A DNA stretch of 64,000 nt from assembly GCA_950022655.1 (NCBI GenBank), contig OX465580.1, positions 2,713,122 to 2,777,121 on the forward strand. The letters are read 5' to 3'. The translations under genes and the position numbers were made by a program. Shown one piece after another: positions 1 through 10,200 of the stretch (its first letter is position 1; each line of letters begins with the position of its first letter). The notes beneath the pieces were generated by a model. The model was not told the origin of the DNA. It worked only from the letters and a program-made list of their open reading frames with translations, and did not search any database. The stretch is from Alentia gelatinosa (Eukaryota; Annelida; Polychaeta; Phyllodocida; Polynoidae).

Positions 1-365
1 ACGAGAGGTTGAAGCGTAGTAACACACGAGCACTAGCGAGTGTATTACGACGTCAACCGCGAGTGGTTTACAGAGCCGCCTGTCCACGAAATAATCGTTT
101 GTTGTATTTATTATCCATCATTTCGAATTGATTAAACCCAGTAATTGCCATATCAAAGGGTATAACAATAGGGACTATTTCTTTGCTCTATAGGAAAAGG
201 AACTATTTCTCCCGTATACCATTGTTTTGTGGCCGTATACCACAGGTTTGAATCCGTATACCACAGTTATGGTATCTGACAGGTTTTATACAATGGGTCG
301 TGGTTTACTGAGTACCCATACATTTTCAATGGGGGCTTTGTATACGATGGATAATAAAGTTAACT
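1..365. mobile_element. Hairpin-plus-inner-TIR miniature element, copy 1
   Basis: Bases 15-50 form an inverted repeat around a tip containing CACGAGCACTAGCGAGTG. From about 105 an inner block runs between TTATTATCCATC and its inverse GATGGATAATAA (ends near 357). A second copy of the inner block lies at 60681-60945, sharing long stretches such as CCACAGTTATGGTATCTGAC. It has no coding capacity. The class assignment is inference from inverted ends and copy number. Confidence 0.6.
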
Positions 366-666
366 ATTAATACGGTTTATCAGATGAGATAGAATGAGGT
401 AAGATATACAATATATCTCCTTGTTAGTTGCTTCATAGTGACCCCATATATCTTAAGTTAGGTAAGTATTCTACGACACTTTTTGTTCACCGCAATCAAT
501 TATCAGGAACATGGAAAGTACTTTGATTTTCAAGGCAAATTGCCCGATAAGCCTTTAAGTCACACATGAAATATCAGAACAATATTCAGATATATATCGC
601 AAGAAGGTTGTTAAACCCTGCATGCAGAAAAATTGAATACTAATATATATTGGAAATCTAAATAAA
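366..666. other. No gene seen
   Basis: AT-rich sequence with only short random reading frames. I see no splice-site pairs with coding between them, no repeat shared with the rest of the window, and no RNA gene. Confidence 0.5.
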
Positions 667-983
667 AATGCAACCAAAAATAACATAAACCTTTTTTTGA
701 GAATTTTAACCCAACCTGCCAACCTCCATTCCTGTATTCTTTTGAATTCTAGAAAAAGGTCTTCTACGAGGAGACAATTTGACATGGTGTTATGAGATCC
801 GTAATGTACCTACAATTAAAAACTTTTAAAAACCACAACAAAAAAAACCAAAAAAAAACATAAACAATTTTTTGAGAATTTTAACCCAACCTGCCAACCT
901 CCATTCCTGTATTCATTTAAATTCTAGAAAAGGGTAAGTTAACAAAAGACAATTTGAATGAGATCCGAAAAGTACCTACCTGT
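667..983. repeat. Direct duplication, period ~175 bp
   Basis: Two diverged copies of a ~140-bp stretch: the shared word GAGAATTTTAACCCAACC begins at 699 and again at 874. Both copies continue through CCTCCATTCCTGTATTC and end near a GATCCG...GTACCTAC motif. An A-rich stretch (836-865) separates them. The sequence is non-coding. Confidence 0.75.
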
Positions 984-1242
984 GTTGGAACGTGAGAAGA
1001 AACTTGATAACTAAGTCTCAGAACTCCAATCCTTTAAGTAGGCGGGTGTCTTCCATTGATTAGAGATAACGTTATCTGATTGATTAAATAATCATGATAT
1101 CACCACTCATATACCAATTAGAAGTATTATGTCATCCTACCTGTCTGATATCAGGTATGAATAAAGATAAAGCTGATGACAGCATGTCTTATAATGATAA
1201 TTTTATTGACCTGCCTCGTGTCGTTTGCAGAATTTTGAACCT

Positions 1243-1542
1243 GGGACCTGTTTCAGTAGGCTCGTGACATTAGGCCTAGACAAACATCAAACAGTGGCAC
1301 CAACAGTGCAAGCAACAGCGGAAAAAGACTAGCGAATATCAGAAAATCGGAGTGCCCAAGCTTCTTCATATTTGGAACAATTATAGATTATATGTATCCC
1401 CTACTCATGTTAAAGTTTCATTGCTTAATTCCTACGAGAAATGAGTGAAACTCTGTGTGTCATCGATTGCAATCTTGTGATCTGTCCGTATGGTGTCACA
1501 GACGCCATCTAGACATGTCACGAAACTACTGAAACAGGTCCC
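1243..1542 (+). mobile_element. GGGACCTGTTTCA-family TIR element (300 bp)
   Basis: Perfect terminal inverted repeats GGGACCTGTTTCAGTAG / CTACTGAAACAGGTCCC. The interior matches the element at 9660-9958 in opposite orientation (GGCACCAACAGTGCAAGCAAC shared in part). A conserved internal module at about 1365-1445 (CTTCTTCATATTTGG...) recurs in other elements. It has no ORF and is non-autonomous. Confidence 0.8.
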
Positions 1543-1568
1543 AGGGAACTATTTCAAAAGTCGAGTGA

Positions 1569-1767
1569 GGTCTCGCCAGCGGCACGTCACATTTTGAAAG
1601 CGAGAGGCCGGCAACAGCGAGCGGCACCTCAAATCAAAGCGGCAGCAAAACTAATACCAATATCCCATAGAGAGCGGCACCTCCACCTCGACAGCGACGC
1701 CTCAGGTTCCATTGTTGGCCTCTCGCATTGGAGATGAGTTCTCTCGTTTAGCACCCTCCCAAATCCC
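1569..1767 (+). repeat. GAGCGGCAC-rich dispersed repeat, copy 1
   Basis: Shares GGTCTCGCCAGCGGCACG and several GCGAGCGGCAC words, in the same order, with 37825-38020. A related, more diverged copy lies in 40260-40685. Copies end near a GAAACAG(C/G)TCCC motif, which ties them to the GGGACCTGTTTCA element group. Non-coding. Confidence 0.7.
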
Positions 1768-2183
1768 AGTAGTCAATCCCAGTCTTTTGTCTGACATAAT
1801 CATAGACACTTCCAACGCTCCACCGATCTAATGAGAAGATCTCCGAAATTCATATCAGAGTATATCATAATGTTTCTGTCACAATCGTACAAGCGGACTT
1901 TCTCGGTGCAAATGCACAAAATGAAAAAAAACAACAAACTTAAGTGGGATTCACACGATGGGATTCATGTTCCTCACAGGGTGTTTTTCTGACACAAATT
2001 CTGCTGAGATTCTGTACTCGAACAGAATTTCTTCGTCTAAATTATCGGGTTTCATTTCCCTGAGACATGTTAAAGATATCTCCCGCTAAATAGGTGCAGA
2101 ATCTAATGGGATGTTGAATCCTTCGAGGTATATGAATCGCACCGTGTGAATTCCACTTTTAAAAGTGACATTTTGATGGCTGC

Positions 2184-2455
2184 ATGGACCTGTGACTGTG
2201 ACACCATACAGACATTGGGTTTGTCTAGTTTCGTGACAACACAAGTAGCTGCCCTTAGGTAAAGACATACCCCAAACATAAGACATCATGGACCTGTTTC
2301 ACTAGATTCGTGACAAAAGTGTTAGACAGACATGAAAAGCGGCACCAACAGTGCAAGCAAGAACGGACAAAACAAAGTCTAATGTCTAGTTCTTCTGAAA
2401 CCGGACACACCATCTAGATGCCATCTAGACATGTCACGAAACTAGTGAAACAGGG
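2184..2455 (+). mobile_element. GGGACCTGTTTCA-family element, 5'-shortened copy
   Basis: Collinear with the full element at 17277-17585 from its GACACCATACAGACATTGG segment to the right end CTAGTGAAACAGGG. The left inverted repeat is degenerate. It directly abuts the next element (2453-3114). Confidence 0.7.
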
Positions 2456-3114
2456 AACCGTTTCAATAGAATGGGTCACTAAGCCACTTAGTGACATGAC
2501 TAGTGACAGCAATAGTGACAGGAAATAGTGACAAAATTTAAGTCTCATTTTATAAGGCATGTCACTGTAGGGGAGGTGTGTCTTGTCACTGTTGTGGATG
2601 TGTCCCTAGTTTGGGACAAAACATGTGGGGTACCCCATCTCACATACTCATGTCCTACTGGGAACAAGTGTCATCAAGGTGAAAGTCGCCGCAGAAATTA
2701 GTGACTGGCTTGAGTAATCCTACACTGGCCATCAGAGCAACATTTGCTATGACAAAATTTAAATGCGAATATCATTGGATTGCATGAGCCGATCTCCTTC
2801 ATATTTGGCATGTTTATAAGTTGTATGTGTCCCTAACTGGGGTTAGATTTCGTAGCTTAATTCCTACCGGAAGTAAAGTTATGCATTTGTGACAATAGAA
2901 GCGAGAGGGTATACCCTCTCGCTATATGGGACACAACAGTGACACCAATAGTGACTGGACATCGGTCTTATGAAATGGGACAAGCCACTATTTGCGCCTG
3001 TCTGTTACCCTATGTCTCAGAATCGTTTGTCCCTTAAGTACTGAAACGCAAAGTGCCGCTATTGTGTCACTAGACACAATAACGGACGTCCTACAGACTA
3101 TTGAAACGGGTCCC
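2453..3114. mobile_element. TIR element, 662 bp
   Basis: Inverted ends GGGAACCGTTTCAATAG / CTATTGAAACGGGTCCC. The interior is rich in AGTGAC words (2470-2620, 2935-3075) and carries the conserved module TTCATATTTGGCATGTTTATA at about 2810-2830. It belongs to the same end-sequence group as the GGGACCTGTTTCA elements but has a different interior. No ORF of note. Confidence 0.65.
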
Positions 3115-3830
3115 AGGTCCTAGATGTCACTTACTGGAAGCGGTACTTTGGCTGAGTTGAGACTCCCCCTTTATCTCATTAATTTAATTATTAACACTTG
3201 TCTGTCCTTTGATAAGAATTGTCCAGCCTTGAAAACATAATCCTCATATCCTTTATGATAACATCATCAACATTGTCTGTAGTACCTATGTCATTATCGA
3301 AGACACCCTTATCAAAGATTTACCTTATGAATATTTGCGAGTGTCAAGCCTCCCACTATTTTTATATTTCCTTTACGTCAACAAAAATAGATAATGTAAT
3401 TCCTGTCTAAACTTATTACCTAAGCTTGGCACTATTTGTTTAAAGGCATATCCTACAATTCACAGTGGCGCCACCTGGTGTTTTACAAATATCGGGCACG
3501 TAGCAATATAATTAGGCATTAATCAACAAATCACTTGGCATTACAACAGTATTCAATTGTACATAAGGGATTCTATTCAGGATTGTTGAAAATTGAATCA
3601 AACATTATTGTTTTCGTCAACCTTTTAAATTCGTCATATGAGGGTGTTTGTCTAACAACCACAGGAAGAGAGTTCCAATATGTTCCACCAGCATACACTT
3701 TTCATATAAGCTGTTTAGATTTCTATCATCCAGATATTTCTTCTGTTGTGTTCTTTTGAACAGATTTACCTTATCTGGAACCACCACATAATTATATAGA
3801 ACTGCATCGAGAATCGTATAAATAGACAAT
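3115..3830. other. No gene seen
   Basis: Only short overlapping frames of 60-80 codons on both strands, with no family resemblance. No tRNA-like or other RNA structure was recognised. Confidence 0.4.
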
Positions 3831-4072
3831 ACACCACAAGTTTGGCTGGGCCGCAATCGTCATCGAGGCGAAGCCGAGTGACGATTATAGCAGAGCCAAA
3901 CGAATGGAGTATTGTCTATTTTACGATTCAAGTGCGGTTCTGAATTTATCTTACCCCTTTCTATGACATTAAATATTCTCCGTGGCGTAGTATCGCTTTA
4001 CCAGGGTGGTCGTTGAGTATATTTTTCTAATGTTATTACTATGGCTAAACTTGTACCAGGGGTGAGATAATG
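3831..4072. mobile_element. Hairpin module plus inner TIR element
   Basis: Arms AGACAATAC...TTTGGCT (3831-3850) and AGCCAAACGAATGGAGTATTGTCT flank an inner hairpin whose tip is CGAGGCGAAGCCGAG (3866-3880). Next comes an inner block from TTTATCTTACCCC (3946) to its inverse AGGGGTGAGATAA (4058-4070). Same two-module layout as copies at 26288, 53050, 33186 and elsewhere. Confidence 0.65.
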
Positions 4073-5487
4073 TGGTGTCTCCACCTACCGATTCAAAACC
4101 AAGCAATTATGTGCACCCTGTACAGAAGTAAGTTGGTGGTTCTATTTAAGAAGCTATCGATGTGGAAAATCGGTCGGCGGTGCTAAATGTCCTAATCGGT
4201 GGTCCTAATCGGTAGGTGGAAACACCACATGCGTTATCGGCTGGAAATCTCAGCAGTAACTCTCACAGCTGTCGTCTGTTCACGCACCGCGCCACCTCCG
4301 GGTTACGGCACGTGAAGTCTAACAGAGCATGGCCCCTATTGGCCAGCCCCCTTCAGGGAGAAGAATATCGGGGTTGGCTATTCTATTTATAGTATCAGTT
4401 TGACAAGAAGAAATTCTCAGCATTTGTCTAGGTGGAGTTATTTTAGGAACCATTATGACTCTCCAAGCTGATTTATTTGGTACATGCCCAGTAAAAACTA
4501 CTCTAGGACCTATGCTTGAAGAGTAACACACTAGTTACTGGTAAATCACTCAGGGTTGCTGAGTACCAGCAGAGGCAGGAATCCCTGACTCAAAATGGCA
4601 CCCGTAACAGTCTTAGTTTGAGCTGTGTACCCTGGCGATAAGAGACTGCACTAGAGTCTATCACAGCTATGGACAAGATAGATTGGCCGCCACCTCTGTC
4701 TACACTAGGTTCCAACTAAGAGGTTGGTAACATTAACCCATGGACGTGTCCACGGATTCTCACTCTCGGAACAAATAAGTATGTTCTACATGGATTCCGA
4801 GATCCCAAATACTTGCAAAGAAATATTCATATGATAATAAATTGATAAAGAACCTTATCTCTGTGTCCATTTTATCAAAAATGCACTTAAAAGAAATTGA
4901 GAACATGTAAAAGTGACTTCTAGGGTAAGTACAAGCACAGAACCAGTTAGGTGAACCAGTTACAACACAGAGTAGAGATATATCTATTTTCACTCTATGG
5001 TTACAACTGACAGCGCCGGAAAGGGCCCTGGAGGAGAGTACTGGAACTAAATTCCCACTAATATGTGGCGGCACCTTCAGCTGATTCTAGGAACTAATCT
5101 ATTCCTACACATAGTGAGTCATTGGTGCATTTCAAATTGGAAACACATTTCCTCGTCTTATGGTCACTGATAATTCTCCAATACCAATGCTCTTATACTG
5201 GCTAGATTGGCCACCACTTCTGTCTCCACCCTGTTCCGACCGAGAGGTTGGTGTGTAGTTCAGTTTATCCCTTGTCCATGAAGTCTCACTCTTTGACCGA
5301 GTGTATCTTTTGTTTGTTGGTTCTGAGAGCAGAAATACTTATCACAAAGTATTCAGGGCTCACTGAATTGAAAATAAAGTCTACCTTTAGGGTCATTTTA
5401 TTCATAATACACACAATACCAAATTCCAACCTGAACGACTTCTTCTCATGGTCCTTGAGTACACTGCCTAAACAGATACACACTAAC
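4073..5487. other. No confident gene; internal ~100-bp duplication
   Basis: The segments 4664-4770 and 5194-5295 are related (both carry AGATTGGCC...CTGTCT then GAGAGGTTGG or AAGAGGTTGG), a duplication about 530 bp apart. CCTACCGATT/AATCGGTAGG words at 4080-4215 form another inverted repeat. No splice-supported exon was found. A plus-strand frame at 4326-4530 that is open except for a TGA is discussed under rejected items. Confidence 0.4.
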
Positions 5488-6592
5488 AGTGACCTTCACA
5501 TTGACAGTGACCTTCACACTGACAGTGACCTTCACATTGACAGTGACATTCATATCGATAGTGACCTTCACATCGTTAGTGACCTTCACACTGACAGTGA
5601 ACTTCATATCGATAGTGACCTTCACACTGACAGTGACCTTCACACTGACAGTGACCTTCACATTGACAGTGACCTTCACACTGACAGTGACCTTCACATC
5701 GATAGTGACCTTCACACTGACAGTGACCTTCACATTGACAGTGACCTTCATATCGATAGTGACCTTCACATCGTTAGTGACCTTCACACTGACAGTGAAC
5801 TTCATATCGATAGTGACCTTCACATTGACAGTGACCTTCACACTGACAGTGACCTTCACATTGACAGTGACATTCATATCGATAGTGACCTTCACATTGA
5901 CAGTGACATTCACACTGACAGTGACCTTCACATCGATAGTGACCTTCACACTGACAGTGACCTTCAAATCGATAGTGACCTTCACACTGACAGTGACCTT
6001 CACACTGACAGTGACCTTCACACTGACAGTGACCTTCATACTGACAGTGACCTTCACACTGACAGTGACCTTCACACTGACAGTGACCTTCACACTGACA
6101 GTGACCTTCACACTGACAGTGACCTTCACATTGACAGTGACCTTCACACTGACAGTGACCTTCACATCGATAGTGACCTTCACACTGACAGTGACCTTCA
6201 CATCGACAGTGACCTTCACACTGACAGTGACCTTCACATCGACAGTGACCTTCACACTGACAGTGACCTTCACATTGACAGTGACCTTCATATCGATAGT
6301 GACCTTCACATCGTTAGTGACCTTCACACTGACAGTGAACTTCATATCGATAGTGACCTTCACATTGGCAGTGACCTTCACGTCAATAGTGACCTTCACA
6401 TGGGCATTGACCTTCACACTGACAGTGACCTTCACACTGACAGTGACCTTCACACTGACAGTGACCTTCACACTGACAGTGAACTTCATATCGATAGTGA
6501 CCTTCACATTGGCAGTGACCTTCACATCAATAGTGACCTTCACATGGGCATTGACCTTCACACTGACAGTGACCTTCACATTGAAATCACAC
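5488..6592. repeat. 18-bp minisatellite, ~61 units
   Basis: Head-to-tail copies of an 18-bp unit with consensus CACACTGACAGTGACCTT; variants carry CACATCGATAGTGACCTT or CATATCGATAG. Each unit contains the odd palindrome CACTGACAGTG. Because 18 is divisible by three, frames stay open on both strands; the plus frame from 5248 would give HTDSDL/HIDSDL hexapeptides. I treat the open frames as a by-product of the period, not as a gene. A longer variant block (ATCGATAG, ATCGTTAG, GAACTTCATATCG) recurs near 5545, 5750 and 6290. Confidence 0.9.
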
Positions 6593-7135
6593 CTGACCTT
6601 TATTTTGTAACAAGTATTAACTCATATGAGAAGTAAGCCTGTATGAGAAACGTCTTTCTCACGAGTGTCTCACCTTTTTAGTTTGTAACCTTTATTGTGT
6701 TTTATTTGGTATAAAAGATTTAAAGTGTGATATATTTTGAAACTGTTTATTTCATAATATCATGACATGCCATTTTGTTGTATTTCTTTGGGCTTTCTTT
6801 ATTCATAACGCTGTGGAATGGGAAGTGTTGTTAGGGATCAATCAGAAAGACACAATTTGTGCCCAGATTTTGTCTCAAGGCCTAGCACTTAGGATTAATC
6901 TACCATCATATTGAACCAGCTTCAGGAGTCACTTACTTTGTGATATGCTTCCTATTTCCCGAAATATTGATATTTTTTATTACTTTCAAGATAGCACTTT
7001 CTAGTTATTCGATAGTTTGCGAAAGGAACTTCACTTCCATTGAAAATATTACTACAACATTCTCATTATTCCAGGTTATGAAGTGGAAAAAATAATCTTT
7101 TTTTATTACATTTTTACCAATTCAGGGTCCTTTGA
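6593..7135. other. 3' flank of the PM20D2-like gene
   Basis: No coding sequence seen. On the minus strand an AATAAA hexamer (7102-7107) lies about 30 bases after the stop codon of the PM20D2-like gene and may serve as its polyadenylation signal. The rest is AT-rich and unrecognised. Confidence 0.4.
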
Positions 7136-7281
7136 TTACACTGTGAGAGCATCGTTCTTCAGGTCCTCAGTGAAGTCTGCTCTCATTTTGAGAAGTACCT
7201 CAGGCTGACAGAGCACATCCAGGGCAGTCATTGCCAGAACTTTGGCCTGAGCCAGTGTGTAGAGCTGTGCCTCATCTTTGC
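7136..7281 (-). CDS. PM20D2-like terminal exon D (146 bp coding)
   Basis: Acceptor TCTTTTCAG then GCAAAGATG; 48 codons including the stop TAA at 7138-7136. Encodes [23 protein letters not shown] and a charged tail. This matches the usual M20D2 C-terminal helix in length and pattern. The A-run beyond 7286 is intronic. Confidence 0.85.
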
Positions 7282-10200
7282 CTGAAAAGAAAAAAAAAAA
7301 AATTCTGTCTAGCATTACAACATCTTGTCTTTCTGTGAATGAGCAGATCCTTGGAAACCCCGTGTAAGCAGACACCCCGCGTAAGCGGACACTTTGGCCC
7401 AGAACGGAGGGTTTCTGCTTACGCGGGGTTTTACTGTACTCATAGGGGCATGGAGAACGCACTCCCAATGTTAAGCCTATGGGATAAAAATACCAGGGGT
7501 AAGATAATGAGCTATACTGAAGGGTGTCATCCAGAGATTGGCCTCTAGTGCACATTCCTATATCTTGTGACTTGTAGTCTATGAACCTGGGGTTCGTTTG
7601 ATATTGAACGAACGATAACCAAGCTCAACGATACAATCCATGAAGTGAAGGGGGACCTCGGGGACGATTCACACTAAATATCGTTTAAAGACAAATGCCG
7701 GTAGGTATCACAGTGCCCTCTGTGGCTACGCTAGATCTAGATTTATCACTGGTGCTGCCATCTGATTTCATGAAAATATTGCAGTTTCCCATAGACACCA
7801 ATAGTTAAGCACTTAGCTTCTCCAGATGGCCTTCCCATAGAAGTTAGCACCATAACATGCCTTTTTTATTGCAGTTTCTATTTGCTGATCTATGAACCTT
7901 ATATTATGCCCCAGTCACACTGGCGTATATTTTGGCATTTCTTAGATCTACATATTTGAATTGGTGGGGACTACGTATTAGCTACGGATTTGGAACGGAT
8001 TTAGAATGTATTGTTTGCTTTACTTTAACGTTTTTGTACGTTAAAGTAGACGTGCATACACGGGAAAATTCCGTTTTTTACGTCAGTGTGACTGGGGCAT
8101 TAGCAAGAGTTATTTGCAAAAATCCATAAAAATTAAGAAATCATCCAATACCAGAATTTGTCTTAAAAAGCTGAATATTTGTTATCGTGGGTTTGCTGTC
8201 AGATCGCTCATTAAAAGGGTCGTCCATTCGACATACATCTTTTGTCACGATAGGTCATGACACCTACACAGTGAAGATTGGTAGAAAATAGTACCAACAA
8301 CGACCACTGATGATGCCACCATATCATAATCATCCAGGAAATATTATCGTTCCTCCAATATTAAAGAGAATTAAAGAAGGCAACCTTACCCTGAATAGAT
8401 ACCGAAAACTATCAATTATCTGCAATGTTGATGCTAAAAAAAATCAAAAGTCTGATGGTCGCAGAAATGTAAAATGTTGTAAATGGGGCCCACCTGCAGC
8501 TGCGGTATATGGACGTGTGTGGTTCATCGCATCTGTACCGATATAGAAAAGCGGATGAATAGACGGCACCAAGTGGGACACGTTCCCCATGTCCGTGCTT
8601 CCTCCGCCGTCACTGAGGACCTTCTCATCATGGTGGAGCTTGACCCCGAGCTGCTCCATGTTGGCATCATACAGAGTCGCGAGCTGCTCGTTTGACAGCA
8701 GGTTCTGGTAGATATCTCTCTCCCACTCCAGTTCAGCCTAGAATTTGCATAGAAACTGTTATAAGTGACTAAACTACTTCAAATCAATCCTTGATTATTT
8801 TGCTATTGTTGATCAGAAGCAACATATAACAACATTGACAGCGATATATTCTTTCGCGAGCTGCTCGTTTGACAGCAGGTTCTGGTAAATGTCGCTCTCC
8901 CACCCCAGTTGGGCCTGCAGGACAAAAAATCAACAAATGCACACTCATGTGGTCACAAGGAGTTATTTCATTTTTTGTAATTTTTCATTAATAATTTTTA
9001 TTTTTAATTTTTAATTTTTTCATTTGTAATATTCATTTGTTGAATTCATCGATGCATGTTACATTGAAATTAAACGTGGCTCATTTTGCGGAATCACAAA
9101 ATAAGAACTTTCATATTGCGAGCATTCTCCACCACATGAAAATCCGTTTAATTACCCCCAGCATTAATATCTTTATTTATATAGACAGATATGTCGGATC
9201 GTCTAATACAGTGCTATCTATCGGAATCCAATAAAATTGCCTTGTAAAACGTTGACTTTATCTTTGAAAAGAGGTATGAATTGATGACTACAGAGAAACT
9301 ATATCGTTTGATCATTTTGACCAAGTAACTTAACTAACCCTGCAACCGTTACAATTTATAGATCACAAGTAGCTTACCAGTGACATATTCTTTTATATTA
9401 AAAGTTCGTATATCAAAATATTATAGGTTTCTGTGGGTCATCCATTATATAAAAACCTTATGATCCTTTTAAAAATGTCTCACCATATATGGACTTTATA
9501 TTGTCCACTTATCAATCTATGTGAAAAAAAACCCACTATTTTTTATCAATTGGAATTCAGTGAAATAGGCTCACATAAAGTCAGGCCAACCATAGTGTAA
9601 TCTGTTAACTAATTTTAGACCTAAGAATCTCCTAATTCCCAGTGTCTCTGTGTCCTCAAGGGACCTGTTTCAGTAGTTTCGTGACATGTCTAGATGGCGT
9701 CTGTGACACCATACGGACAGATCACAAGATTGCAGTCGATGACACACAGAGTTTCACTCACTTCTCGTAGGAATTAAGCAATGACACTTTAACATGAGTA
9801 GGGGATACATATAATCTATAATCGTTCCAAATATGAAGAAGATTGGCCTCTTCAATCTCCTGATATTTGCTAGTCTTTTTCCGCTGTTGCTTGCACTGTT
9901 GGTGCCGCTGTTGATGTCTGTCTAGGCTTAATGTCACGAGACTACTGAAACAGGTCCCTGGACAATATTCAGAAGTGATGTGTAAGAGAGACACCTGACT
10001 TAACCATATATTATGAAAGAGTATTCCTATATACCTATTAGCGAACAACCTATGATTACTTAACGCTGCTGGGGGTGGAATAACTTTTGTTTACTGCCCA
10101 GGTTGAATTTACTGCCCAGGTTGACGTTTACTGCCCAGGTTGACGTTCAAAGATGTTTGGTTTTTATCGAGATATATAGGAATAGGGAAACCACGTACCG

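Noticed and set aside
4326..4530. Nuclear copy of a mitochondrial gene (frame open except one TGA, hydrophobic in part)
   Set aside because: I could not match the translation to any mitochondrial protein; left as unexplained.
5248..6636. 462-codon ORF of D-S-D-L-H repeats as a secreted or structural repeat protein
   Set aside because: The frame is open only because the unit is 18 bp; the opposite strand and another frame are equally open, and there are no splice or start signals of quality.
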